Of a DNA stretch of 45,519 nt, positions 25,095-35,024 are shown piece by piece; position 1 is the stretch's first letter; the number at the start of each line of letters is the position of its first letter. The translations under genes and the position numbers were made by a program. The DNA lies in assembly GCF_900188345.1 (NCBI RefSeq), contig NZ_FZOD01000076.1, positions 1 to 45,519 on the forward strand. Direction: 5' to 3'. Origin of the DNA: Streptosporangium subroseum (GTDB lineage Bacteria > Actinomycetota > Actinomycetes > Streptosporangiales > Streptosporangiaceae). Below the pieces are notes generated by a model that searched no databases, had not been told where the DNA came from, and worked only from the letters and a program-made list of their open reading frames with translations.

Positions 25095-25715
25095 ATGAGC
25101 ACCGTCAGGCAATCCACCATCGGACGTCCTCGTGGCTTCGACGCCGACCAGGCGCTGGATCGAGCGGTGGAGGTGTTCTGGCGCCAGGGCTACGAGGGCG
25201 CCTCGCTCAGCGATCTCACCGCGGCCATGGGCATCAACAGGACCAGCATGTACGCCGCCTTCGGCAACAAGCGCGAGCTGTTCGACAAGGCGCTCGCCCG
25301 GTACGCGACGATTGACATGGCCTATGTCCGTGACGCCCTGGCCGCTCCCACCGCCAGGGAGGTCGTCGAGACCTTTCTGGACGGAAACATCAAGGCGGTG
25401 ACGGCGCCGGATCGTCCGCCCGGATGCTTCTCCATCCAGAGCGGCCTGTCCTGTGGCGTTGAGAACGCCGATGTGAGCGCGGCGCTGGCCCGCGCGCGCA
25501 AGGGCGGAGAGCTCGCGATGCGCGACCGCCTCCGCCGCGCGATCCAGGAAGGCGACCTGGCCCCCGAGAACGACCCCGACGGGCTCGCCCGCTACATCAT
25601 GACCGTGTCGGAGGGGCTCTCCGTCCACGCCGCCGCCGGCGCCACCCGCCAGGAGCTGGCCGAGGTGGTCGACATCGCCCTCCGCGCTTTTCCCGGCGAG
25701 TCCCGCCGACCGTGA
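25095..25715 (+). CDS. TetR/AcrR family transcriptional regulator
   Basis: A 206-residue regulator. The N-terminal HTH is seen in GRPRGFDADQALDRAVEVF, LSDLTAAMGINRTSMYAAFGNKRELFDKAL, with the typical DNA-contact helix. The ligand domain contains PPGCFSIQSGLSCGVENADV. ATG 25095 is chosen; ATG 25086 is also in frame. It is divergent from the exported hydrolase, which it probably represses along with itself through the repeated site upstream. Ligand unknown. Confidence 0.92.
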   Translation: MSTVRQSTIGRPRGFDADQALDRAVEVFWRQGYEGASLSDLTAAMGINRTSMYAAFGNKRELFDKALARYATIDMAYVRDALAAPTAREVVETFLDGNIKAVTAPDRPPGCFSIQSGLSCGVENADVSAALARARKGGELAMRDRLRRAIQEGDLAPENDPDGLARYIMTVSEGLSVHAAAGATRQELAEVVDIALRAFPGESRRP

Positions 25716-26000
25716 AGTGATCGCGCTCGCGAGCGACGATGGCGTTGGGGCCGGGGGTCGGCCTGGGGTTGAGGGGCGATCGTTGGTCCTGGACGATGAC
25801 GTCGCTCGACTCCACTTCTCAAGACTGCAAACTGCTGAGGGTGCCCCTGCTCACCGATGACGCCAAGTTCGCCGGATCAACAGGGCACCGGGCGGAGATC
25901 CACCGCTATCCGCCCCCGCTGATGTAGATCGTCTCTAGCCCCCTCCGCAAGAGGGGTTCGCCGATCTGCTGTGGCCGACCAGGTCTCACACTTGCACGAT

Positions 26001-26038
26001 GCGACGCCCGGGTCTCGAATGCGAGACCCGGGCGTCGC
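26001..26038. terminator. Perfect hairpin, diverged twin of the pruA terminator
   Basis: Seventeen-base perfect arms (26001-26017 and 26022-26038) enclose an AATG loop. The core GACGCCCGGGT also forms the stem of the hairpin after pruA at 28017-28078. It could serve as a terminator in either direction. Confidence 0.6.
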
Positions 26039-26107
26039 CATCTGTCGCGAGTTGCCCGGAACGGCCGAGCTTCCTCAGGCCGGACCGGTCCTGACCTCCC
26101 TGCGAAG

Positions 26108-26147
26108 GTCAGCCCATGTGCGGGTAGCGGTGGTCGGTCGCCGGGAC
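26108..26147. repeat. 40-bp direct repeat, left copy (duplicate of the pruA 3' end)
   Basis: These 40 bases are identical to 28136-28175, which encode the last codons and stop of pruA on the reverse strand (ending TDHRYPHMG). The copy here is not attached to a pruA gene. The two copies are about 2.03 kb apart in direct orientation and bracket the relBE remnant and the quinone oxidoreductase gene. Confidence 0.85.
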
Positions 26148-26183
26148 GGTGGTCACCGCACGACGAGTGCGGCCCATCAGCTG

Positions 26184-26456
26184 TTATGGGTGGTAGGCGT
26201 CTCGGCGGTGTTTGATCGTCTGGATCGTCACGGTGTGCTTGTCCTCGTCGATGCGGTGGACCACGCGATACGTTCCACGTCGGGCGACATGCAGTCCCTC
26301 ATACGGCTCTTGGAGGGGTTTGCCGACACGCCACGGCTCGCGTGCGACGGCACCGGTGATCAACTCCCAGGCAGCGGCCGCCACGGTCTCGGGCAGGCCC
26401 GAGGCGAGCGCGCGGCGGGCAGGCGGATCCAGGAGGACGGTGTATCGGTCGCTCAC
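26184..26456 (-). CDS. RelE/ParE family toxin
   Basis: A 90-residue toxin-like protein starting MSDRYTVLLDPPARRAL and ending with the family's RVVHRIDEDKHTVTIQTIKHRRDAYHP, where the paired basic residues and terminal tyrosine of RelE-type mRNA interferases are found. RelE members cut mRNA on the ribosome. The GTG start overlaps the antitoxin stop (GTGA), the normal TA arrangement. The upstream antitoxin gene has lost its start and promoter region, so the toxin is probably poorly expressed or silent. Confidence 0.85.
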   Translation of the reverse strand: MSDRYTVLLDPPARRALASGLPETVAAAAWELITGAVAREPWRVGKPLQEPYEGLHVARRGTYRVVHRIDEDKHTVTIQTIKHRRDAYHP

Positions 26457-26719
26457 GCGCTCGCCTTGCCGAGGCGGGCCGCCATGATGGCGGCCATCTC
26501 CTCCTCGGTGGTCACGTCGCCGCTTGCCTCGGCGGCAGCGGCCTCGACCAGGTCGGCCCGCATTTCAGGGTCAGCGAGGAGTTCCAGCGTCTCCTGCGGG
26601 GACTCCCACTCGGCCACGGACACGATGACGGCATGAGGCCGCCCGTTCCGGGTGAGCGTGAAGTGATCGTGCTCGCGAGCAGCCCGGTCGGCCAACTCGG
26701 TCAGCCGGTCCTTCGCTTC
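26453..26719 (-). pseudogene. Phd/RelB-type antitoxin, 5'-truncated
   Basis: The frame reads PLSEAKDRLTELADRAAREH and continues through DHFTLTRNGRPHAVIVSVAEW, a Phd/YefM-like fold, to a C-terminal helix ending MAAIMAARLGKASA. Antitoxins of this type start with a Met a few residues before the PLSEAKD-like helix, but here a TGA stop lies just upstream (about 26726-26728) and no ATG or GTG is in frame. The only near start is an internal TTG at 26695 that would drop part of the DNA-binding region. The break coincides with the start of the quinone oxidoreductase locus, which suggests a rearrangement junction. Confidence 0.65.
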
Positions 26720-26766
26720 GCTGAGCGGTGGGAATCAAGTGTCGGACGATGTGGCTTCATATCTGC

Positions 26767-27789
26767 ATGAAGGCGATTGTGTACAGCGATGCGGGTGGCC
26801 CCGAAGTCCTCACCCTGACTGAACGGCCGGTACCCGACCCCGGGCCGGGCGAGGTTCGAGTGCAGGTTCATGTGTCCGGGGTCAATCCGACGGACTGGAA
26901 GATGCGCGCGGGCGGCGTGAGCGAAGGCATCTCCGAACAGGTCCCCAACCAGGACGGTGCGGGGGTCATCGACGCGGTCGGCCCCGGAGTGGATGCGGCA
27001 CGGGTCGGTGAGCGGGTGTGGATGTGGGAGGCAGCATGGCGGCGGGCCGACGGCACCGCCCAGGAGTACGTGGTCCTGCCGGAGCGGCAGGCCGTCGCGC
27101 TGCCCGATCGGGCGTCGTTCGACCTCGGCGCGGCGCTGGGCATCCGGGCACTCACCGCGCACCGGGCGCTGACCGTCTCGGAGGGCGGCCCCGGCCGGCT
27201 CGCGCCCGGCGTACTGGTCGGGAAGACCGTGCTGGTCGCGGGCGGTGCCGGAGCGGTCGGTAACGCCGCGATCCAACTCGCCCGGTGGGCTGGAGCGCGT
27301 GTGATCACCACGGTGAGCGGGCCCCGCAAGGCAGAACTGGCCGAAGCCGCCGGTGCCCACCATGTCGTGAACTACCGCACTGACGATGCCGCCGTCGTGA
27401 TCCGGGAGATCGCGCCCCATGGCGTGGACATCATCGTGGAGGTCGCACCCGCCGTGAACGCCGCCCTTGACCATGCGGTGGCCGCCCCGAATGCCGTCAT
27501 CGCCTTCTACGACATCAACGGCGGACTCGACTTCACGTTCCCGATCTGGGTGGCCATGAGGGCGAACGTGCGCTGGCAGGGCATCTTCGTCTACACCATT
27601 CCCGAGACGGCCAAGGACGACGCGATCGCCGGTGTCTGCGCGGCGATCGCCGACGGCGCCCTGCGCGTGGGTGAAGACGCGGGCCTGCCCCTGCACCGAT
27701 TCCCCATCGAACGCACCGGTGAAGCCCACGCCGCAGTAGAAAACGATGCCGTGGGCAAGATCCTCATCGACGTCACCCCCTCGCCCTGA
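26767..27789 (+). CDS. Zinc-free NADPH:quinone oxidoreductase (zeta-crystallin-like MDR)
   Basis: A 340-residue medium-chain reductase. The start is the ATG at 26767 (MKAIVYSDAGGPEVL); the longer upstream frame has no homology. Motifs: VSGVNPTDWKMRAG, PNQDGAGVIDAVG, and the cofactor loop VLVAGGAGAVGNAAIQLARW. No zinc-ligand cysteines are present. It reduces quinones or enones with NADPH. It sits between the two 40-base repeats with the TA remnant, and the region before its ATG carries no good ribosome site, so it may be leaderless or was brought in without its own promoter. Confidence 0.9.
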   Translation: MKAIVYSDAGGPEVLTLTERPVPDPGPGEVRVQVHVSGVNPTDWKMRAGGVSEGISEQVPNQDGAGVIDAVGPGVDAARVGERVWMWEAAWRRADGTAQEYVVLPERQAVALPDRASFDLGAALGIRALTAHRALTVSEGGPGRLAPGVLVGKTVLVAGGAGAVGNAAIQLARWAGARVITTVSGPRKAELAEAAGAHHVVNYRTDDAAVVIREIAPHGVDIIVEVAPAVNAALDHAVAAPNAVIAFYDINGGLDFTFPIWVAMRANVRWQGIFVYTIPETAKDDAIAGVCAAIADGALRVGEDAGLPLHRFPIERTGEAHAAVENDAVGKILIDVTPSP

Positions 27790-28136
27790 ACCCGTTCCGG
27801 CGGCACGCTGCTGGAGCCCGCCGCATGGAGGCCGTGCAGCCACCTACCGAGATCACTGGACCGTCGACCCTCGTTCAGGGCTGGTGACACCGTTTGTCAA
27901 TGGCACCCGCAGCAGCGCCACGCCGCAGGCCCAGCGAGCCCAGCGGCAGTTCGGACGAGCGGGGCGGACGGCGGCACGGCATGGGTCGGGTCGATGCCCT
28001 GGTTGTAACGGGAAATGCCGTGAAATGGGTGACGCCCGGGTTTCGCATTCGCGACCTGGGCGTCACCCATTTCACGGCCTATTCGGAATAGCCGAGGCTC
28101 TTGAGACCGGGCTGCTGCCAGCTGGACCGCGGGATG
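27790..28136. other. Gene-free stretch between the quinone oxidoreductase and pruA
   Basis: The stretch contains the long hairpin that ends pruA transcription (28017-28078) and otherwise shows no gene. The part 27800-28000 is GC-rich with scattered reading frames that have no recognisable product. The last base touches the right copy of the 40-base repeat. Confidence 0.5.
28017..28078 (-). terminator. Terminator hairpin downstream of pruA
   Basis: Arms at 28017-28041 and 28054-28078 pair over 25 bases with a single G-T wobble and a 12-base loop that itself can fold (CGC/GCG). It lies about 58 bases past the pruA stop. It shares its core with the hairpin at 26001. Confidence 0.75.
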
Positions 28137-29761
<1,625 letters not shown>

Positions 29762-29762
<1 letters not shown>

Positions 29763-30688
29763 CACTTGCCTCCAAGGGCACGAAGAAAGAAGGCGATGTT
29801 CGCGGGGCGCTCGGCGAGGCGGCGCATGAAGTAGCCGTACCAGTCGTCGCCGTAGGGGATGTAGACGCGCACCGTGTGACCGGCACCCGCCAGGGCCTGC
29901 TGCTTGTCGGTGCGGATGCCGTAGAGCATCTGGTACTCGTAGTCGCCCAGGGAGCGCCCGAAACGGTCGGCGAGGGTCTCGGTGATCGAGATCAACCGGT
30001 CGTCGTGCGTCCCCACCATGGGGTAGCCCTCGCCCGCCATGAGGATGCGCAGGCAGCGGACGTAGGCCTTGTCGACCTCGTTCTTGTTCTGGTGGGCGAC
30101 CGAGGCGGGCTCGGCGTAGGCGCCCTTGACCAGGCGGACCCGGGAACCGCGCCGCGACAGGTCACGGCAGTCGGCCTCGCTGCGGAACAGGTAGGCCTGG
30201 ATGGCGACGCCGGTGGAGGGAAAGTCCTCGCGCAGCGCCCGCAGGATGCCCAGCGTGGAGTCGACCGTGGTGTGGTCCTCCATGTCGAGGGTCACGTTCG
30301 CCCCGGCGGCGCGGGCGGCCTCACCGATCTGGCGGGCGTTCTCCAGAGCGATCTTGTCGCCGTCCGCTCCGAGAGCCTGGCCGACCGCCGAGAGCTTCAC
30401 CGACACCTCGGCGCGGTCGCCGAGATTCAGCTCGCGCAGCGCGTCGAGCAACTCGACGTAGGCCCCGGCCTTCTGCGCGGCGGCCTTGGCGTCACGCGTC
30501 TCCTCGCCCAGATGGTCGATGGTGACGGTGAGACCGGCGTCGGTCAGGCGGTGGACCGCCCCGACCGCGTCCTGGGTCGCCTCGCCCGCGACGAAGCGGT
30601 CGACGACCTTGCGTGTCAGCGGGACGCCGGACACCGCGCGCCGGACCAGCGGCAGCCGGGATCCGGCGAGAAGAAGGGAACCAAGCAT
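29762..30688 (-). CDS. putB: Proline dehydrogenase (monofunctional)
   Basis: A 308-residue FAD-dependent TIM-barrel enzyme of the monofunctional actinobacterial class. Conserved parts: VSVKLSAVGQALG, VTLDMEDHTTVDST, GVAIQAYLFRSEAD, RVRLVKGAYAEPA and a C-terminal YGDDWYGYFMRRLAERPANI with the arginines that bind the proline carboxylate. It oxidises proline to pyrroline-5-carboxylate, which the next gene handles. It is divergent from a PucR-type activator gene with a palindrome and a promoter in between. Confidence 0.95.
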
Positions 30689-30720
30689 GTCCCCACCCTA
30701 AAACCCCAGCTCAAATATCC

Positions 30721-30750
30721 ATTATGTGCATCTGTCACGACCGGTGTGAA
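30721..30750 (-). promoter_or_regulatory. Candidate promoter for the proline operon
   Basis: Reading on the reverse strand, TTCACA (30750-30745) and CATAAT (30726-30721) are separated by 18 bases, a fair sigma-70-like pair, about 33 bases before the proline dehydrogenase ATG at 30688. It lies next to the palindrome at 30757-30772, which would be just upstream of the -35 as expected for an activator. Confidence 0.5.
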
Positions 30751-30756
30751 GAGTGT

Positions 30757-30772
30757 TCATACATATGTATGA
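30757..30772. promoter_or_regulatory. 16-bp palindrome TCATACATATGTATGA, candidate PucR-type operator
   Basis: A perfect AT-rich palindrome in GC-rich surroundings, sitting in the gap between the divergent proline operon and the regulator gene. It is centred at 30764/30765, overlaps the first possible ATG of the regulator and lies directly upstream of the putative -35 of the proline operon. Position suits both activation of the operon and autoregulation. Confidence 0.6.
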
Positions 30773-31850
30773 CAATGGTGGGGTGTTGCAGGAGACCGTC
30801 GACGAGATCGCCGCCAGGCTCGGTGCCTCCGCCACCCTGGAAGACCGCTCGTTCCAGCTCCTGGCCTACGCCGCGCAGAGCGGCGACATCGACATGGTGC
30901 GGCAGGAGTCCATCCTCCGGCGCCGCGCGACGGAGGAGGTGCGGGCCTACTTCGAGGGGTACGGCATCGCGACCGCCCGCGGCCCCGTCCGGATCCCCGC
31001 CGACGCCGATCTCGGGGTGCTCGCCCGGGTGTGCGTGCCGCTGCGTCATCACGATGTGACGTACGGCTATCTCTGGCTGCTGGACGACGGCACGCTCGGC
31101 AACGCCGCGCTCGCCTCCGTGGCCGGCCCGGTCGCCCGGGTGGCCGCGGTCCTCGCCCAGGAGGTCCATCGCCGTCAGGACCTGGGCAGGAACCTCCGAG
31201 AGCTGTTCTCGACCGACGCCGAGGAGCGCTCCTGGGCGCTGTCGGAGCTGGATGTGCGCGGCCCGGTGGCGGCGATCGCCGTCCGGAGCTCACCGGACCG
31301 GGTCGCCGCGCTCTGGACGCTCCCGCGCGGCGTGCTCGCCGACTCCGCGCTCACCACCCAGGACGAGTCGCTGGTCGCGCTGCTCGTCCCGGCGGGCCAG
31401 GACTGGGAGCTGGCCTGCCGGATCCAGGCCATGTACGGCACGGCCGCCGGGGTCGGCGGCGCCCGCCCCGAGCCCGCGCAGGCCTGGCGGAGCTGGCGGG
31501 AGGCCGTACAGGCGCTCAGAGTGGCCGATCGGGTGCCCGAGCTCGCGCCCGTCGCCGCCTGGTCCGACCTCGGCGTCTACCGGCTGCTCGTCCGGCTGCC
31601 CGAGGCCGAGCTGCGGGAGCTGGCAGGCGAGATCGGCCACCTGGCGGAGGATCCGGAGCTCGCCAGGACGGTGGAGGGCTACCTCGACCGTGCCGGCCAC
31701 GTCCAGGAGACCGCGTCCGCGCTCGGGGTGCACCGCCAGACGCTCTACTACCGGCTGGGCAAGGCCGAGCGGCTCACCGGCCGCGATCTCGCCGACGGTG
31801 AGGACCGGCTGCTGATCCACCTCGGCCTGAAGGCGGCCCGCCTGCTGTGA
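30765..31850 (+). CDS. PucR/CdaR family transcriptional regulator of proline catabolism
   Basis: A protein of about 360 residues: an N-terminal sensor-like region (VDEIAARLGASATLEDRSFQLL, ILRRRATEEVRAYFEGYGIATA, GVLARVCVPLRHHDVTYGYLWLLD) and a C-terminal PucR HTH (TVEGYLDRAGHVQETASALGV, HRQTLYYRLGKAERLTGRDL). In actinobacteria regulators of this class next to proline dehydrogenase genes switch on proline catabolism. The start is uncertain: ATG 30765 lies inside the palindrome, and a GTG at 30783 (VLQETVDEIAARLG) matches the conserved N-terminus equally well. Confidence 0.88.
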   Translation: MYDNGGVLQETVDEIAARLGASATLEDRSFQLLAYAAQSGDIDMVRQESILRRRATEEVRAYFEGYGIATARGPVRIPADADLGVLARVCVPLRHHDVTYGYLWLLDDGTLGNAALASVAGPVARVAAVLAQEVHRRQDLGRNLRELFSTDAEERSWALSELDVRGPVAAIAVRSSPDRVAALWTLPRGVLADSALTTQDESLVALLVPAGQDWELACRIQAMYGTAAGVGGARPEPAQAWRSWREAVQALRVADRVPELAPVAAWSDLGVYRLLVRLPEAELRELAGEIGHLAEDPELARTVEGYLDRAGHVQETASALGVHRQTLYYRLGKAERLTGRDLADGEDRLLIHLGLKAARLL

Positions 31851-32086
31851 CGGCCGGGAGCCGCCTGAGGGGCCGGAGGCCTCACGAGACCTGAGATCGA
31901 AGGCCGTACGAGTGATCGTCGCCTTTGCGCGCCCAGCTTCGGGCAGGCGATCGCCGCCCTGGCGGCGTCGGCCCTGGATCAGCTGCGCAGTCGTGCATTC
32001 AGGACATCAACCGGGAAGCCGTGTGACCATTCCCGCCCGGATCGCGTCTGGTCTGTTGTGACAATCGCAAGAACGCGGAGGGCATC

Positions 32087-32545
32087 ATCATCGAGGAGCT
32101 TTACCGCGAGCACTGGGCGCTCGTGTGCGGGTTCCTGTTACGCCGCACCCGCGATCCCCACCTCGCCGAGGACCTGGCCCAGGAGACGTTCGTCAAAGCG
32201 ACCAGGGCGCTGCTTGGCTGGCGCGGCGAGAACGCGGCCGCGTGGCTGCTCACCATCGCCCGCAATGTTCTGGTCGACCACGTCCGGCGCCACCGCCGTG
32301 AGCTGGCCCTGCCCGACTCCGACGAGCTTGGTGTGCCCGCGCTGCACGTCGAGTCGCTGGACGTGCGCGACGTCCTGGATCGGCTGCCCGAGCAGCACCG
32401 CAGGCTGCTCACCCTGGTCTATCTCGAGGGCTTCTCGCTGGTCGAGGTGGCCGCGATGACCGGGAGGAAGCACGCCACGATCAAGACCGCCGTGTGGCGG
32501 GCCAGAGCAGCCTTCGCCGACATCTACGGAGTTCCCCATGACTGA
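32087..32545 (+). CDS. ECF-type RNA polymerase sigma factor (start unclear)
   Basis: Region 2 begins EELYREHWALVCGFLLRRTR and includes DPHLAEDLAQETFVKATRAL and TIARNVLVDHVRRHRR; region 4 is RLPEQHRRLLTLVYLEGFSL, VEVAAMTGRKHATIKTAVWRARAAF. The product is about 150 residues. The conserved first helix of region 2 extends upstream of the first canonical start codon in this frame (GTG 32123), which would remove about 12 residues. Just before it is GGAGG (32077-32081) followed by ATC ATC ATC, where a start codon is expected but absent. Start at 32087 is therefore only a placeholder. The gene overlaps the anti-sigma gene by 8 bases. Confidence 0.8.
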   Translation: MIEELYREHWALVCGFLLRRTRDPHLAEDLAQETFVKATRALLGWRGENAAAWLLTIARNVLVDHVRRHRRELALPDSDELGVPALHVESLDVRDVLDRLPEQHRRLLTLVYLEGFSLVEVAAMTGRKHATIKTAVWRARAAFADIYGVPHD

Positions 32546-33485
32546 AGATGAACTGCCGCCCATGCCCGACTTCGACCCCAGGGCGACCCGCCGGGCGGTC
32601 CGGCGGGGTCTCACCCGTACCGCGATCATGGTGCTGGCGGCGCTGGTCGTCCTTGCCCTGGTGGCGACGGTCGGCTCCAGCCTGATCCAGCGGCGCGGTG
32701 ATCGGGAAGAGCGCATGACGAGTGTGCTCGGCACCGCCTTCAAGATCTACAACCCCGGTTACAACATCGAAGTCCGAGACTGGGGCGCCACCACGCCGCT
32801 GTCGATGTCGTTCACCGTGGCCGTAAACCCGATGCGGGCCATCGGCGGGTTCGTCGCCGGCTACGGAGGCGCGGAGCACGTCATCACCCAGGACTTCTTC
32901 GGCCATGTCGGCCGGCAGCCGCTCGGCAACGGCGCCAACACCACCCTGAGCAGGGCGCTCGTCAACGTGAGCACCGGCAACCAGCCCAAGCAGGACAGCC
33001 GCAAGGTCCTGGCCAGGCTCCCGGAGGAGCTCAACGCGCTGGCGGTGGTCGAGTTCGTCAAGCCGCTCACCACCGAGGAGCTAACCGCCTTCACCGCCAA
33101 ATACAAGTCATATGCCGAAAAAGTGGTATATGAACGGCGTCCCAGGTCGATCCCCATCACATGGGGAGGGATGACGATGTGGGACCGAGCCCCGATGCCG
33201 GCAATCAAGACCGGAGAGGACCATGAGATCGAGCCCGGTGAGGCGATCAAGCTGGATCTCTCGAACTTCCGCCGCTGGGTGGGCATCCTCAAGGACTACG
33301 ACGACGACAACCTGCACGACTTCGATCTGAGCCTGGCCCGCCTGCGAAAGGCCGCGAACGACGGCCTGGCCTACGCCTACGTGGACTCGCTGGCCACGAT
33401 CGGGAAACTGCGGAAGGTCATCGAGGATCCGCTGGTCCAGACGGTCCGCGTAGCGGACGTCACCTACGACCTCGAACGGCCCTAG
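32538..33485 (+). CDS. Membrane-anchored anti-sigma factor with sigma-regulator C-terminal domain
   Basis: A 315-residue protein. A short acidic cytoplasmic start (MTEDELPPMPDFDP), a basic stretch, one membrane helix (TAIMVLAALVVLALVATVGSSLI, about residues 28-50), then a large external part with NVSTGNQPKQDSRKVLARLP, VVEFVKPLTTEEL and AYAYVDSLATIGKLRKVIED. This layout matches the Sigma_reg_N / Sigma_reg_C family of regulators encoded beside ECF sigma factors in Bacillus and actinobacteria. It overlaps the sigma gene and probably holds that factor at the membrane until a signal. The signal is not known. Confidence 0.85.
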   Translation: MTEDELPPMPDFDPRATRRAVRRGLTRTAIMVLAALVVLALVATVGSSLIQRRGDREERMTSVLGTAFKIYNPGYNIEVRDWGATTPLSMSFTVAVNPMRAIGGFVAGYGGAEHVITQDFFGHVGRQPLGNGANTTLSRALVNVSTGNQPKQDSRKVLARLPEELNALAVVEFVKPLTTEELTAFTAKYKSYAEKVVYERRPRSIPITWGGMTMWDRAPMPAIKTGEDHEIEPGEAIKLDLSNFRRWVGILKDYDDDNLHDFDLSLARLRKAANDGLAYAYVDSLATIGKLRKVIEDPLVQTVRVADVTYDLERP

Positions 33486-33691
33486 AAGCGGGCCCCATCG
33501 GCCTGATCGACGGCTTGCGGTTCCGCGGGAGCCGGCCGTCCTGACCGTCAAGGACTCCGACGCTCAGCACCTCAAGCACCTCAAGCACCTTTACGTGGAC
33601 TGACACCACGCGTACTTGCTGACGGCTTCCTCGACGACAGGCCGAGACCCGAGGGTCCGGAGGCCACATGAGACTCGGAGACCACATGAGA

Positions 33692-33724
33692 GGAGCGGGG
33701 TCCCCACCCTGGGGACCCCGCTCC
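33692..33724 (-). terminator. Terminator hairpin downstream of the glycosyltransferase gene
   Basis: Perfect 15-base arms GGAGCGGGGTCCCCA and TGGGGACCCCGCTCC with a CCC loop. It lies 25 bases beyond the stop of the leftward glycosyltransferase gene and about 200 bases beyond the rightward anti-sigma gene, so it may end both transcripts. Confidence 0.75.
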
Positions 33725-33748
33725 TTCGGCCTGGTCGGCTGCCGCAGA

Positions 33749-34906
33749 TCAGTGCTGGACGGCGGTGGCGAGGGCGTTCTCGTAGACCTGGACGAGCTCC
33801 TGGCTGATCCGCTCCCACGAGTAACGGGACCGGGCGCGGTCGGCGCCGGCGAAACCGATGGCGGTGCGCCGGGTCGGGTCGGCGAGCAGCTCGCGGGTGA
33901 GGCGGGAGGCCTGCGCCGGACGGTCGGCCGGGATCAGCAGGCCGGTCACCCCGTCCACGACGGAGTCGAGGTGGGCGCCCACCGCCGAGGCGATGATCGG
34001 CACGCCGCACGCCATGGCCTCCAGGGCGACGACACCGGCGGGGGCCTCGCGCGGCAGCGAGAGGACCACGTCGGCGCTGCGCATCAGCTTGGCCACCGAG
34101 GCGTGCGGGATGTGCCCGAGCAGGGTCACCCGGTCCTCCACCCCGATCTCCTTGGCCAGCAGCATGATCCGGTGCGCGTCGGCGTCCTGCGCCAGGTTCG
34201 TGTGGGCGGGCCCACCGGCGATGAGCAGCTCGGCCTCGGGGATGCCCTCCAGCGCGCGAACCGCGGTGTAGACGCCCTTGTCCTGGGTCAGCGGCCCGAC
34301 GTGCAGCAGCCGGGGCCGGGTGCCGCGTGCCGCGGCCGGGCCCTGGCGCCGGAAGCGCTCGATGTCGACGCCGCAGGGGATCACGGAGATGTTGCGGCGC
34401 GGCACGCCCAGCCGGATCAGCGAGGACTCCTCGTCTCCGCACCCGGCGATGACCGCGCTGGCCCGGAGGCCGATCGCGCGCTGCAGCCGGACCTTCTTGA
34501 CGTCGTGGGAGTTCTCGGTGCTGAAGGTCTGGGTGAACGGCACGTCGAGGCCATTGGCGCCGGCGATGGCGGCCAGACCACCGGTCCAGGAGTGCGCGTG
34601 GATGACGTCGGGACGGTCCTGCCCCCAGCGGTGCATGAGCTGCTCGCCGAGGTCGGACAGGTAGGGCAGCATGCCGTCCTCGGGCAGGTCCTGGGCGGGA
34701 CCGGCCGACAGGTTCTCCAGCGTGACGCCCTGGGACACCCGGACCCGAGCCTTGCCGGCGTCGGAGTTTCTGCGGGTGTAGATGGTCACCTTGTGGTCCC
34801 GGCCCAATTCGCGGGCGATGGACAGAAGGTGGGCGCGCTGGGCGGCGAGGTCGGACTGGTCCTGGGTGGAGGAGAGAGCCTCGGAAGAAACGAATGCAAT
34901 GTTCAC
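33749..34906 (-). CDS. GT4 family glycosyltransferase
   Basis: A 385-residue GT-B fold enzyme. The start is the GTG at 34906 (AGAGG six bases upstream) giving MNIAFVSSEALSST; an in-frame ATG 27 bases earlier is less well supported. The N-terminal half has DVIHAHSWTGGLAA and SVIPCGVDIERF; the C-terminal half has LHVGPLTQDKGVYTAVRAL and the donor-binding REAPAGVVALEAMACGVP (E-x7-E). It moves a sugar from a nucleotide donor to an unknown acceptor with retention of configuration. It stands alone, with a terminator after it. Confidence 0.9.
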   Translation of the reverse strand: MNIAFVSSEALSSTQDQSDLAAQRAHLLSIARELGRDHKVTIYTRRNSDAGKARVRVSQGVTLENLSAGPAQDLPEDGMLPYLSDLGEQLMHRWGQDRPDVIHAHSWTGGLAAIAGANGLDVPFTQTFSTENSHDVKKVRLQRAIGLRASAVIAGCGDEESSLIRLGVPRRNISVIPCGVDIERFRRQGPAAARGTRPRLLHVGPLTQDKGVYTAVRALEGIPEAELLIAGGPAHTNLAQDADAHRIMLLAKEIGVEDRVTLLGHIPHASVAKLMRSADVVLSLPREAPAGVVALEAMACGVPIIASAVGAHLDSVVDGVTGLLIPADRPAQASRLTRELLADPTRRTAIGFAGADRARSRYSWERISQELVQVYENALATAVQH

Positions 34907-35024
34907 GGCACACCTCTGGGAGGAGATAGGCATAAAAAGCCTGTGATTCCTTCAGGGGTGCCTGCGTCTTAGGCACACGTCTGTATGACTCAAACCATAC
35001 CCGGATCCGCGCCGAAGGCAAACC

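Larger units (their letters stand above)
25716..26183. other. Gene-free stretch with hairpin, pruA-tail relic and antitoxin-like scrap
   Basis: No credible gene is seen here. It holds, from left to right, a 24-base stretch (25711-25734, 1 mismatch) that resembles part of the antitoxin gene at 26660, a perfect hairpin at 26001-26038, and the 40-base copy of the pruA 3' end at 26108-26147. The 26001-26147 part is a diverged copy of the region downstream of pruA (28031-28175), with equal spacing from hairpin to repeat. This reads as the edge of a rearrangement. Confidence 0.6.
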
